64,000 nt of DNA from Aequorivita aquimaris. Its GTDB lineage: Bacteria; Bacteroidota; Bacteroidia; Flavobacteriales; Flavobacteriaceae. How positions within the stretch are numbered: the stretch's first letter is position 1; every line of letters starts with the position of its first letter. A program made the position numbers and the translations under genes. The stretch is from contig NZ_JRWG01000006.1 of assembly GCF_001573155.1 (NCBI RefSeq), positions 124,001-188,000 of the forward strand, given 5' to 3'. Below are positions 44,132-52,112 of the stretch, one piece after another. The notes under the pieces were generated by a model. That model was not told the origin of the DNA. It saw only the letters and a list, made by a program, of their open reading frames with translations, and did no database searches.

Positions 44132-45337
44132 TTAAACTCGCTCAATGACAGCCGCATATCCTTGGCCAACGCCCACACACATGGTGATTAAAGCGTATTT
44201 TTTATTTTGAAGTTGAAGTTCCAAAGCTGCGGAATAAGCGATTCGCGTCCCAGTAACCCCGAGCGGATGGCCAATTGCGATTGAACCCCCATTTGGGTTG
44301 ATGCGTGGGTCGTCATCTTTCAATCCCCATTCGCGGATGCACGCCAATGCTTGTGATGCGAAGGCTTCGTTTAATTCAATCACGTCCATATCTTCCATTT
44401 TCAAACCTGCTTTTTCCAAAGCTTTATTTGAAGCCGCAACGGGACCGATACCCATAATTCTTGGTTCAACTCCTACTACTGCTGAACTTACTATTCGAGC
44501 AATTGGTTTCAAGTTATATTTTTTTACGGCATCTTCGGAAGCAATTATGGTTGCTGCCGCGCCGTCATTCAATCCCGAGGAATTTCCCGCCGTAACACTT
44601 CCATCTTTTTTGAAAGCTGGGCGGAGTTTTGCCAATACTTCTTTAGTAGTACCGGGTCGGATGAATTCATCATCCTTAAAAATAATCGGGTCCTTTTTTC
44701 GCTGCGGAATTTCCACGAAAACAATTTCTTTTGCCAAACGACCATTTTCTTTTGCTTTTGCAGCCTTCATTTGTGAATGATACGCGAATGCATCTTGGTC
44801 TTCACGGGAAATGTTATGTTTTTCAACCAAATTTTCGGCGGTATTTCCCATTCCGTCTGTGCCGTACATTTCGGCCATTTTTGGGTTTACGAAGCGCCAT
44901 CCGAAACTGGAATCGTACATTTTAGCATCAGTTCCAAAAGCGGAAGATGGTTTTGCAATTACGTATGGTCCACGCGTCATATTTTCAACTCCGCCAGAAA
45001 TAAACAGATCGCCGTCGCCAGCTTTAATCGCCCGATTAGCGTGGATTATTGCCGAAAGTCCGCTGCTGCAAAGTCGGTTTACGGTTTCCCCTGGCACCGT
45101 AACTGGCAATCCCGCTAAAAGAGATGCCATTCGTGCTACATTCCGATTGTCTTCCCCAGCTTGGTTTGCGCAACCAAGGATTACATCATCATATGCTTCT
45201 TTTGGAATATTTGGGTTTCTTTTTACTATTTCAGCTATTACCAATGCCGCCAAATCATCAGTTCTTATAGTGCTTAGCATGCCTTGGTAGCTGCCAATTG
45301 GTGTTCGTATTCCGTCAATTATATATGCGTCTTTCAT
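44132..45337 (-). CDS. paaJ: Acetyl-CoA acetyltransferase / 3-oxoadipyl-CoA thiolase
   Basis: 401 residues of the thiolase family. Catalytic Cys90 in VNRLCSSGLSAI, His motif NGGSIAIGHPLGVTGTR and second Cys in ITMCVGVGQGYA. In paa operons this enzyme cleaves 3-oxoadipyl-CoA (and the 5,6-dehydrosuberyl analogue). Located between paaZ and a zinc peptidase gene, 13 nt from the latter. Confidence 0.93.
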   Translation of the reverse strand: MKDAYIIDGIRTPIGSYQGMLSTIRTDDLAALVIAEIVKRNPNIPKEAYDDVILGCANQAGEDNRNVARMASLLAGLPVTVPGETVNRLCSSGLSAIIHANRAIKAGDGDLFISGGVENMTRGPYVIAKPSSAFGTDAKMYDSSFGWRFVNPKMAEMYGTDGMGNTAENLVEKHNISREDQDAFAYHSQMKAAKAKENGRLAKEIVFVEIPQRKKDPIIFKDDEFIRPGTTKEVLAKLRPAFKKDGSVTAGNSSGLNDGAAATIIASEDAVKKYNLKPIARIVSSAVVGVEPRIMGIGPVAASNKALEKAGLKMEDMDVIELNEAFASQALACIREWGLKDDDPRINPNGGSIAIGHPLGVTGTRIAYSAALELQLQNKKYALITMCVGVGQGYAAVIERV

Positions 45338-45350
45338 TCTAAGTTTTATT

Positions 45351-46208
45351 CTAATTTAAAATTTCCGAAAAGGTATCGCCTTGCTTTATATCACCAGTTT
45401 TATAGCCTTTCATAAACCATTTCATACGTTGTTCTGAGCTTCCGTGGGTAAAACTATCGGGCACCACATCGCCTCGTGTTCTTTTTTGAATAGCGTCATC
45501 ACCCACCGCGTTGGCTGCGCTCAAAGCCTCTTCAATATCACCTTCTTCCAAATATTCTTGGTTGTAATGTGCCCAAAGCCCCGCGTAAAAATCGGCCTGC
45601 AGTTCCAAAGCCACCGATAATCTGTTGGCTTCACTTCTGTTTTGGCGTTGCAATTGGGTTACTTTTTGCGATGTTCCTAATAACGTCTGCACGTGATGCC
45701 CTATCTCGTGGGCGGTAACGTAGGCTATGGCGAAATCTCCGCCCTTAGCGCCAAATCGAGTTTTCAATTCGTCAAAAAATGCCAAGTCCATATATACTTT
45801 TTGATCGGCAGGGCAGTAAAACGGGCCTGAAGCTGAGCTTGCATTTCCACAGGCAGTACTTACAGCATCTGTAAATAAAACCATTGTGGGTTCTTTATAA
45901 TCGCCAATATTATTTTGGGTAAAAATCTGGTTCCAAACATCTTCTGTATCGGCCAAAACGGTGGCCATAAAATTGCCCATTTCTTTTTCCTGGGCGGTAA
46001 GTTCCCGTTGTTCGGTTTGCTGGACAGTTTGGCTGTTTCCTAATTGTTCAACGATAGGGGCAAGTTGTTGCCCGGTTTCGCCACCGAAAAAATTTAGAGC
46101 AAGAACGATTATTGTTACTACAATTCCGCCACCTGCGGCCAGTTTGCCTTTGCTCATTCCCCGTCGGTCGTCCAGATTACCGCTTTTTCTTCTACCTTGC
46201 CATTTCAT
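45351..46208 (-). CDS. Neutral zinc metallopeptidase (YpfJ/KPN_02809 family)
   Basis: 285 residues. Cytoplasmic basic N-terminus (MKWQGRRKSGNLDDRRG), one transmembrane helix (about 22-42), then the peptidase domain with HExxH at residues 167-171 (YVTAHEIGHHVQTLLG), GPFYCPADQKVYMDLAFF and ALELQADFYAGLWAHY. Presumed active at the membrane, facing the periplasm. It lies within the paa operon between paaI and paaJ, with short gaps on both sides, which is unusual for a pathway operon. Confidence 0.92.
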   Translation of the reverse strand: MKWQGRRKSGNLDDRRGMSKGKLAAGGGIVVTIIVLALNFFGGETGQQLAPIVEQLGNSQTVQQTEQRELTAQEKEMGNFMATVLADTEDVWNQIFTQNNIGDYKEPTMVLFTDAVSTACGNASSASGPFYCPADQKVYMDLAFFDELKTRFGAKGGDFAIAYVTAHEIGHHVQTLLGTSQKVTQLQRQNRSEANRLSVALELQADFYAGLWAHYNQEYLEEGDIEEALSAANAVGDDAIQKRTRGDVVPDSFTHGSSEQRMKWFMKGYKTGDIKQGDTFSEILN

Positions 46209-46246
46209 AATTTCTATGTTTTAGTTAATTGATTTTGAAGTTGAAA

Positions 46247-46669
46247 TTATTCCCAGTCTTTACTGGTTCGATACACTACGCCTTTGAAAAGAGCTACTAG
46301 CTCATCGCCACGCTTTACTTCAACAATATTGAACCCCAATTTGTTTCCTACTTTTTCAATCACAGATTCTGCTGTTAAATAATCGCCCTCGTTCAACGCT
46401 TCAATGTGATTGATTGAAGTTTCAATAGAAACCGCATATTTTCCGTGGGTATTCGCTGCAAATCCGAATGCGGTATCCGCCAAACTATAACTTATGCCGC
46501 CGTGGGCTTTGTTCATACTGTTGAGCATCTCTTTACGGACGGTCATCGCCACCTTGCATCTACCTTTTTCAACTTCCAATATTTCGATGCCGAGCCATTG
46601 GCTGAAAGCATCCAGGGAGAGCATCTTTGCAGGTATGAGGTGGTGTGGTATGAGGTTTGAGGAGGGCAT
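46247..46669 (-). CDS. paaI: Hotdog-fold thioesterase PaaI
   Basis: 140 residues. Hotdog core with NSMNKAHGGISYSLADTAFG and SIETSINHIEALNEGDYLTA, matching PaaI thioesterases that clear dead-end ring-hydroxylated phenylacetyl-CoA derivatives. Its first 15 residues (MPSSNLIPHHLIPAK) are encoded by the left arm of cassette 2; an internal ATG at 46624 (MLSLDAFSQWLG) would give 125 residues. I kept the longer form because PaaI homologues have about 15-20 residues before this point, though the sequence here is repeat-derived. Confidence 0.88.
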   Translation of the reverse strand: MPSSNLIPHHLIPAKMLSLDAFSQWLGIEILEVEKGRCKVAMTVRKEMLNSMNKAHGGISYSLADTAFGFAANTHGKYAVSIETSINHIEALNEGDYLTAESVIEKVGNKLGFNIVEVKRGDELVALFKGVVYRTSKDWE

Positions 46670-47106
46670 AGTGACTATTTTTTTATTCTTTTTGAAATTG
46701 TATTCCTTAGACTTGTAATCATTTTGGAAAGCTCGGTAATATTTTTTCGCACTTCTTCATCATCTTCAAAATTAATATAATTACGCAATCTTGCTTTTGT
46801 ACCGCAGGCCACGCATTCTTCCGCACTGTGCCAAGAATTTCCCAAATAATTATAAAACTGTCTATCGGTACCTGATGACCCTTCCGCAATATTCAGTGCA
46901 TTAGAATCTGAAGCTCTTTTGAATTGGGATTTTAATTCAAATCGTTCATCCCTGGGAAATTTCTTGACCAAGGAATTTACAATTTCCCCAAAAGCAATCG
47001 CTTTTTGGTAAACCTGTAATTCCTCAAATCTAAAATGATATTCCGATTTCATAAATCTAATTCTTTTTTGGAGCCTCATACCTCATACCCCAAACCTCAA
47101 ACCTCC
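46631..47106. mobile_element. Putative four-helix-bundle cassette 2 with inverted word-array ends
   Basis: Left arm 46631-46666 (AGGTATGAGGTGGTGTGGTA...) and right arm 47074-47106 (CCTCATACCTCATACCCCAA...) are inverted and built of GGTATGAGG/GGTTTGAGG words. One gene lies inside (46675-47052). The right arm encodes the last residues and stop of PaaH, the left arm the first residues of PaaI. Confidence 0.45.
46675..47052 (-). CDS. Four-helix bundle protein (23S rRNA intervening-sequence family), copy 2
   Basis: 125 residues, clearly paralogous to copy 1: starts MKSEYHFRFEELQVYQKAIA, has LKSQFKRASDSNALNIAEGS, RQFYNYLGNSWHSAEECVAC and ITELSKMITSLRN, ending in a basic SKRIKK. Inserted between paaH and paaI in operon orientation. 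Start at 47052 follows the family N-terminus. Confidence 0.88.
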   Translation of the reverse strand: MKSEYHFRFEELQVYQKAIAFGEIVNSLVKKFPRDERFELKSQFKRASDSNALNIAEGSSGTDRQFYNYLGNSWHSAEECVACGTKARLRNYINFEDDEEVRKNITELSKMITSLRNTISKRIKK

Positions 47107-48252
47107 TTTGTTCATCCTTCTTAACAACGGCGAACAACGATACCTGTCCTCGTGATATTCATCGTAAAGTTCGTCCATTTTTTTTACACACCAATCCATT
47201 CCCTTTTCATCGGCCCAAGCCAATAAGCCTTTCGGATAGTTCACACCTTTGGTCATTGCGTTGTCGATATCTTCTGCGGAAGCGATGTTCCAAAACAGGG
47301 CGTCTGCGGCTTCGTTTATTAGCATTACGAGTATTCGATTAAAAATTTGCTCTGCCTTTTCGGAATCAAAATCGCCTTCCCCTGCGCTCAGGCTGACACC
47401 GTCTGAATAATTATAATACCCCTTTCCGCTCTTTCTTCCCAAATAACCAGCTTCGGCAAAACGCTTTTGGGTGAAAGAAGGTTTGTAGCGCGGATCGTAA
47501 TAGAAGGCTTCAAAAACCGTTTCGGTTACGGTGTAATTTACGTCGTTTCCAATAAAATCCATCAGTTCAAAGGGACCCATTCTGAAACCGCCAATTTCTT
47601 TCATTGCAGAATCTATTTCTGCGAATGATGCAAATCCTTCTTCATAAATGCGAAGTGCTTCCCCGTAAAATGGACGGGCTACGCGGTTCACAATGAATCC
47701 CGGAGTATCCTTTGCAACTGCGACAGTTTTATTCCAATTTTTAATTATTTCGACGGAATTCTTCAAGGTTTCTTCTGAAGTTTGGATTGCGGGAATAACC
47801 TCAACCAATTTCATTAAAGGCGCTGGATTGAAAAAATGAATCCCGATGCAACGTTCCGGTTTCTGAAGGGAGGAAGCGATTGATGCTATCGATAAAGAAG
47901 AAGTATTTGAGGCAATGATGCAATCGTCGCCCACAAATTTTTCGAGGGTCGAAAACACATTCTTTTTAATTTCGAGATTTTCAACTATCGCTTCAATGGT
48001 CAAATCTGAATCTTTCAGTTCTTTTAGAGAATTGACATATTTTATATTGTTTTGGATGCGCTGTTTTTCTTCGGAATTGATTTTTCCTTTTTCCAACAAA
48101 CGGTCCATTATTTTTTCCAAATCTGCTTTGGCTTTTTCCAAGGCTTCTGTTTTGGTATCGTACAATTTTACCGAACATCCAGCCGTGGCGGCTACTTGTG
48201 CTATGCCGCTTCCCATAGTTCCTCCGCCAATTATTCCAACTTTTTTGATCAT
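47083..48252 (-). CDS. paaH: 3-hydroxyacyl-CoA dehydrogenase PaaH
   Basis: 389 residues: Rossmann NAD-binding site GIIGGGTMGSGIAQVAA (about 7-23), ASNTSSLSIASIA, catalytic His in IGIHFFNPAPLMKLVEVIP, and C-terminal domain with GFRMGPFELMDFIGNDVNYT. Oxidises 3-hydroxyadipyl-CoA. The C-terminal GGLRFGV and the stop codon are encoded by the word array of cassette 2, so the original end has probably been altered. Confidence 0.92.
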   Translation of the reverse strand: MIKKVGIIGGGTMGSGIAQVAATAGCSVKLYDTKTEALEKAKADLEKIMDRLLEKGKINSEEKQRIQNNIKYVNSLKELKDSDLTIEAIVENLEIKKNVFSTLEKFVGDDCIIASNTSSLSIASIASSLQKPERCIGIHFFNPAPLMKLVEVIPAIQTSEETLKNSVEIIKNWNKTVAVAKDTPGFIVNRVARPFYGEALRIYEEGFASFAEIDSAMKEIGGFRMGPFELMDFIGNDVNYTVTETVFEAFYYDPRYKPSFTQKRFAEAGYLGRKSGKGYYNYSDGVSLSAGEGDFDSEKAEQIFNRILVMLINEAADALFWNIASAEDIDNAMTKGVNYPKGLLAWADEKGMDWCVKKMDELYDEYHEDRYRCSPLLRRMNKGGLRFGV

Positions 48253-48274
48253 TTTATTTATTTCATATATAAAA

Positions 48275-48313
48275 CCCCTCGTCCCGATAACTATCGGGAG
48301 CGCTCAGGGTGAC
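48275..48313. repeat. Short palindromic repeat between paaG and paaH
   Basis: CCCCTCGTCCCGATAACTAT then CGGGAGCGCTCAGGGTGAC; the hairpin CCCGATAACTATCGGG is inside. The tail GCGCTCAGGGTG is shared with the repeat at 55076. Confidence 0.6.
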
Positions 48314-48316
48314 AAT

Positions 48317-49096
48317 TTACTTCCCTTTAAAGTTCGGTTTCCGTTTGTTTATAAAAGCATCAACACCCTCGGCATAATCTTCGCTTTGGGCCGATTCTAT
48401 TTGAAGTTTGCTTTCAAAATTCAGTTGTTCTTCCAACGAATTCTGCATTGAATTGTTCAGCAAACGTTTTGTAAGTCCCAATGCTTTGGTGGGCATATTT
48501 GCCAAAATGGAAGCAATGTTGTTCACCTCTTCCTTAAAATTTTCCGGCGTAACTACTTTGTAAACCATTCCCAGTTTTTCAGCTTCCACGGCAGAAACCT
48601 TATCGCCCAACATCATCAACGCCGAAGCTTTTTGGAACCCAATCAATCGCGGCAAAAAGAAGGTCCCGGCGCTATCGGGCACCAACCCAATTTTACTGAA
48701 AGCCTGTATAAAACTGGCATTTTCGGAAGCGACAACTACATCACAAGCCAAAGCAATATTAGCGCCTGCACCTGCGGCGACTCCATTGATTGCGCCGATG
48801 ATTGGTTTTTCAATATTTCGAATCCGTGAAATAATAGGATTGTAGTGTTCCTCAAGAATTTTTTTGAAACCGGGGTTTAATTCCGGTGAAGTGACTTCCT
48901 TTAAATCCTGACCGGCACAGAAAGCCTTTCCGCTTCCGGTGAGTACGATTGCGCGAACTTCTGGATTTTTTTCGCAGGCATCCAATTCGTCTTGTAGCAG
49001 AAGTGCCATTTCGCGGTTGAAACTGTTAAAAACCTCTGGGCGGTTCAGCGTTAGTGTTGCTATTTTGTTTTCTATTTGGGTGGTTATGCTTTTCAT
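48317..49096 (-). CDS. paaG: 2-(1,2-epoxy-1,2-dihydrophenyl)acetyl-CoA isomerase PaaG
   Basis: 259 residues, crotonase family, starting MKSITTQIENKIATLTLNRP. Seen: GKAFCAGQDLKEV, AINGVAAGAGANIALACDVV and the PaaG-typical ASFIQAFSKIGLVPDSAGTF (with the catalytic Asp). Converts the ring epoxide to oxepin-CoA. Start at 49096 leaves 2 nt to the paaD stop; an in-frame ATG at 49111 would overlap paaD. Confidence 0.93.
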   Translation of the reverse strand: MKSITTQIENKIATLTLNRPEVFNSFNREMALLLQDELDACEKNPEVRAIVLTGSGKAFCAGQDLKEVTSPELNPGFKKILEEHYNPIISRIRNIEKPIIGAINGVAAGAGANIALACDVVVASENASFIQAFSKIGLVPDSAGTFFLPRLIGFQKASALMMLGDKVSAVEAEKLGMVYKVVTPENFKEEVNNIASILANMPTKALGLTKRLLNNSMQNSLEEQLNFESKLQIESAQSEDYAEGVDAFINKRKPNFKGK

Positions 49097-49098
49097 TT

Positions 49099-49599
49099 TT
49101 ATTTTAGACATTTAAAGTAATCAAACGGTTCCTGGCAATCATCACATTTAAACAAAGCTTTGCAGGCCGTGGAACCAAACTGGCTTACCAAATGTGTATT
49201 CGTGCTTCCACATTGCGGACATTTTACCAGTTTTTTTTCGCCAAGTAAAACGTCTTTATCATGGGATTCTGAAAGCGGTCGGGCAATGCCGTATTCCTCC
49301 ATTTTTTGGAGTCCTTCTTCTGAAATCCAATCCGTTGACCAGGCTGGGGAAAGAACCAATTCAACTTCTACATTTTTTCCTATTTCTGAAAAGGCTTTTT
49401 TTAAATCATCTGCAATCACATCCATTGCCGGGCAACCGGAATATGTGGGTGTAAGTTTAATTTGAACAATTCCATCCTTTTCAACCGCTTCACGAATTAC
49501 ACCCAAATCCAAAACCGAAAGTACAGGAATCTCAGGATCGCTTACTTGTTCCAAAATTGGAATCAATTCATAATCAATATTTGCAGGTTTGGTGATCAT
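49099..49599 (-). CDS. paaD: Phenylacetyl-CoA epoxidase subunit PaaD
   Basis: 166 residues. DUF59/MIP18-like N-terminal domain (EQVSDPEIPVLSVLDLGVIR, TPTYSGCPAMDVIADDL) and a C-terminal zinc-ribbon-like Cys cluster: Cys127 and Cys130 (KCPQCGS), Cys152 and Cys155 (KCDDCQ). Thought to help assemble the Fe-S or di-iron centres of the epoxidase complex. Confidence 0.94.
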   Translation of the reverse strand: MITKPANIDYELIPILEQVSDPEIPVLSVLDLGVIREAVEKDGIVQIKLTPTYSGCPAMDVIADDLKKAFSEIGKNVEVELVLSPAWSTDWISEEGLQKMEEYGIARPLSESHDKDVLLGEKKLVKCPQCGSTNTHLVSQFGSTACKALFKCDDCQEPFDYFKCLK

Positions 49600-49622
49600 A
49601 ATTTTGCTTTCAATAGATGGGA

Positions 49623-49640
49623 TTCCCGCCTGCGCGGGAA
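49623..49640. repeat. TTCCCGCCTGCGCGGGAA palindrome between paaD and paaC
   Basis: An 18-nt hairpin, TTCCCGC/GCGGGAA with a 4-nt loop region, next to the paaC stop. The sequence type is a common intergenic repeat in many bacteria. Confidence 0.6.
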
Positions 49641-49644
49641 TTTG

Positions 49645-50394
49645 TTACCATTGCATATTCGGATAGGTGCGCTGCATATATTGCAACTCTGCCAAAATAT
49701 AGCCCATATGCTCCGTGTGGACGCCTTCTTTTCCACCTTTAGTAAAATATTTGTTTTCGGGAACTTTCAAGGTTGCTTCTTTTAAAACTTCGGAAACCTC
49801 TTCGTAATATTTTTCTTTGAATGTTGAAACATCAACACCAATTCCTTCTTTTGCCATTGTCGTTTCAGCTTCGGTCATAAAGAAAAGCTCGTCCGTAAAT
49901 CGCCAGAGGTCATCGATTGCTTCCTGCATTTTTGCGTTACTTTCCTCGGTGCCGTCGCCCAAGCGTTTTACCCAATCGGAAGAAAATCGTTTGTGGTAAC
50001 TTACTTCCTTAATTCCTTTTTTGGCGATTGCGGCCAAAGTTTCATCCGGACTGTTCTGCAATTTTTCCATAAACATAAAATGGTAAACATCGAAGAGAAG
50101 CTGACGGCCAATGACGTAGCCGAAATGTGTGTTTGGCTGTTCCACTAACAGACAGTTTTTGTATTCCCTTTCAATTCTTAGGAAGGCAATATCATCTTCA
50201 GTTTTATTTTCATCGGAAATCTTTGCGGCATATTGGTAATAGCTTCGGGTCTGACCCAGCAGATCCAGGGCAATATTGGTTAGGGCGATATCCGTTTCCA
50301 AATTTGGGCCGTGGCCGCAGAGCTCGCCCAAGCGCTGGGCTAGGATTAGGGAGTTGTCTGCGATGGTGAGAATATAGTTATATAGATTCTTCAT
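49645..50394 (-). CDS. paaC: Phenylacetyl-CoA epoxidase subunit PaaC
   Basis: 249 residues, ferritin-like fold related to PaaA but without all iron ligands; the structural subunit. Seen: LYNYILTIADNSLILAQRLG, LDLLGQTRSYYQYAA, KEVSYHKRFSSDWVKRLGDG and the C-terminal HTEHMGYILAELQYMQRTYP. Part of paaABCDE, here split by cassette 3 between paaB and paaC. Confidence 0.95.
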   Translation of the reverse strand: MKNLYNYILTIADNSLILAQRLGELCGHGPNLETDIALTNIALDLLGQTRSYYQYAAKISDENKTEDDIAFLRIEREYKNCLLVEQPNTHFGYVIGRQLLFDVYHFMFMEKLQNSPDETLAAIAKKGIKEVSYHKRFSSDWVKRLGDGTEESNAKMQEAIDDLWRFTDELFFMTEAETTMAKEGIGVDVSTFKEKYYEEVSEVLKEATLKVPENKYFTKGGKEGVHTEHMGYILAELQYMQRTYPNMQW

Positions 50395-50405
50395 TTTCAG
50401 TTTTT

Positions 50406-50817
50406 AAAATCGAAATCGAAACTCAAATCGAAATCGAAAACATTAGCTATATTTTTTGAGAAGTGAAACAACAATTCTTATAAGTTCGTCATTTTCATTT
50501 CTTATTGCTGCAATATTACTAGAATCAATGAGATTCGCTTTAACTTGAATATTAATATTCCTCAGTGACTCTCTTAATTGTTTCAATGTAATCCTTAATT
50601 TGTTAGCTCTATCTTTATCTGAACCTGCGCCTTCAAATTCTCCGAAATTTAAAGCAGATGAACATGAAGATCTTATAGGTTGTTTAGCGAGATAATCGGC
50701 GGCAAAGGATTTTGGTGGCATCTTAAAAATTACAACAATCGAAGCGGCGAAATCTTCAAACCGATTATCTAAATTATAACTTTTCATTTTTCGATTTCAG
50801 TTTAGATTTCGATTTCC
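50406..50817. mobile_element. Putative four-helix-bundle cassette 3 with inverted word-array ends
   Basis: Left arm 50406-50440 (AAAATCGAAATCGAAACTCA...) and right arm 50789-50817 (TTTCGATTTCAGTTTAGATT...) are inverted and made of AAATCGAAATCG words. The arms start 12 nt upstream of the paaC ATG and end 2 nt short of the paaB stop codon. One gene lies inside (50443-50787). Confidence 0.45.
50443..50787 (-). CDS. Four-helix bundle protein (23S rRNA intervening-sequence family), divergent copy 3
   Basis: 114 residues from a different branch of the family: starts MKSYNLDNRFEDFAASIVVI, has SFAADYLAKQPIRSSCSSAL, NFGEFEGAGSDKDRANKLRI, TLKQLRESLRNINIQVKANL and a C-terminal IRIVVSLLKKYS. Inserted between paaB and paaC in operon orientation. 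Low similarity to copies 1 and 2, so it arrived independently. Confidence 0.8.
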   Translation of the reverse strand: MKSYNLDNRFEDFAASIVVIFKMPPKSFAADYLAKQPIRSSCSSALNFGEFEGAGSDKDRANKLRITLKQLRESLRNINIQVKANLIDSSNIAAIRNENDELIRIVVSLLKKYS

Positions 50818-50819
50818 CT

Positions 50820-51113
50820 CTACATATGCTTCACCTCATCCGGCAAATCATAAAAAGTGGGGTGGCGATATACTTTGTCCTGCGCAGGCTCAAAAAGTTC
50901 GCCATTATCAGCGGGATTGGAGGCTGTAATATGTTTGCTTTCCACCACCCAAATGCTCACTCCTTCGTTTCGGCGTGTGTAAACATCGCGGGCATTTTCC
51001 AATGCCATTTCGGCATCGGCGGCGTGGAGGCTACCAAAATGGCGGTGCTCCAATCCGTTTTTACTGCGGACAAATATTTCCCAAAGGGGCCAGTTTTTTT
51101 TAGTGTTTTCCAT
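50820..51113 (-). CDS. paaB: Phenylacetyl-CoA epoxidase subunit PaaB
   Basis: 97 residues. Starts KNWPLWEIFVRSKNGLEHRH, with VGSLHAADAEMALENARDVY-like core (here FGSLHAADAEMALENARDVY) and TRRNEGVSIWVVESKHITAS. A small subunit bridging epoxidase heterodimers. Ends 1 nt after the paaA stop on the operon side. Confidence 0.95.
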   Translation of the reverse strand: MENTKKNWPLWEIFVRSKNGLEHRHFGSLHAADAEMALENARDVYTRRNEGVSIWVVESKHITASNPADNGELFEPAQDKVYRHPTFYDLPDEVKHM

Positions 51114-51114
51114 C

Positions 51115-52071
51115 TTAACTCGCTTTTGCTACTTTTCTTTTTTCGTTCTTTTCAGCATACGCCATTGCTGCATCGCGAACCCATTCGCCATTGTTCCATG
51201 CGTTCACTCGGGCGCTCATTCGTTCTTTGTTGCACGGGCCGTGGCCTTTTACTACTTGCCAAAATTCATCCCAATCAATTTCGCCGAAATCGTAATGTCC
51301 GGTTTCTTCATTAAATTTCAAATCTGGATCCGGAATTGTAAGTCCCAGCAAATCTGCCTGCGGTACAGTCTGGTCTATAAATTGCTGACGAAGCTCGTCG
51401 TTACTTTTACGTTTCAATTTCCATTTCATGGATTGCTCGGTGTGAACCGACTCCGCATCGGTTGGGCCCAACATCATCAAACTTGGCCACCACCATCGGT
51501 TTAGCGCATCTTGCGCCATGGCTTTTTGTTCTTCCGTACCGCGGCAAAGTGTTAACATAATTTCATAACCTTGACGCTGGTGAAAACTTTCTTCCTTGCA
51601 AACACGTACCATTGCACGGGCATACGGGCCAAAAGACGTATTGCAAAGCGGTACCTGATTGATAATCGCGGCGCCGTCAACCAACCAGCCAATCGCGCCC
51701 ATATCGGCCCAAGTGATTGTTGGATAATTGAAAATGGAAGAGTATTTTGCCTTTCCGGAATGTAATTGTTCGTATAGTTCATCGCGGGAAACTCCCAAGG
51801 TTTCACAAGCTGAATACAGGTACAATCCGTGTCCGGCTTCATCCTGCACTTTTGCAAGCAACGCAGCTTTTCTTCGCAATGAAGGTGCACGGGTAATCCA
51901 GTTGCCTTCGGGAAGCATCCCAATGATTTCGGAATGTGCGTGCTGGCTTATCTGCCGAATATGGGTCTGACGGTATTTCTCCGGCATCCAGTCTTTCGGC
52001 TCTATCTTTTCATCGCGCGCAATGCGGGCTTCGAAAATTTCTTCTAGGTTTTTTACTTCTTTCTCACTCAT
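51115..52071 (-). CDS. paaA: Phenylacetyl-CoA epoxidase catalytic subunit PaaA
   Basis: 318 residues, ferritin-like di-iron monooxygenase that adds one oxygen to the ring of phenylacetyl-CoA. Seen: [20 protein letters not shown]-like segment ([14 protein letters not shown]), [19 protein letters not shown] (Glu and ExxH iron ligands), [20 protein letters not shown] (second Glu/His pair), [20 protein letters not shown]. Full length for PaaA. Confidence 0.96.
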   Translation of the reverse strand: MSEKEVKNLEEIFEARIARDEKIEPKDWMPEKYRQTHIRQISQHAHSEIIGMLPEGNWITRAPSLRRKAALLAKVQDEAGHGLYLYSACETLGVSRDELYEQLHSGKAKYSSIFNYPTITWADMGAIGWLVDGAAIINQVPLCNTSFGPYARAMVRVCKEESFHQRQGYEIMLTLCRGTEEQKAMAQDALNRWWWPSLMMLGPTDAESVHTEQSMKWKLKRKSNDELRQQFIDQTVPQADLLGLTIPDPDLKFNEETGHYDFGEIDWDEFWQVVKGHGPCNKERMSARVNAWNNGEWVRDAAMAYAEKNEKRKVAKAS

Positions 52072-52112
52072 CTGTTTATGCTTTAAGCTTTAGGCTGTAA
52101 ACCGTAAGCTAG
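52072..52112. repeat. Degenerate word array between paaA and paaE
   Basis: TGCTTTAAGCTTTAGGCTGT followed by AAACCGTAAGCTAG: repeats of a TTTA(A/G)GCT-like word, some inverted. No gene. Confidence 0.5.

Noticed and set aside
40327-50817. CRISPR-like arrays in the repeated-word stretches
   Set aside because: The words are short, degenerate and contiguous, without unique spacers of constant length, and no cas gene is present.
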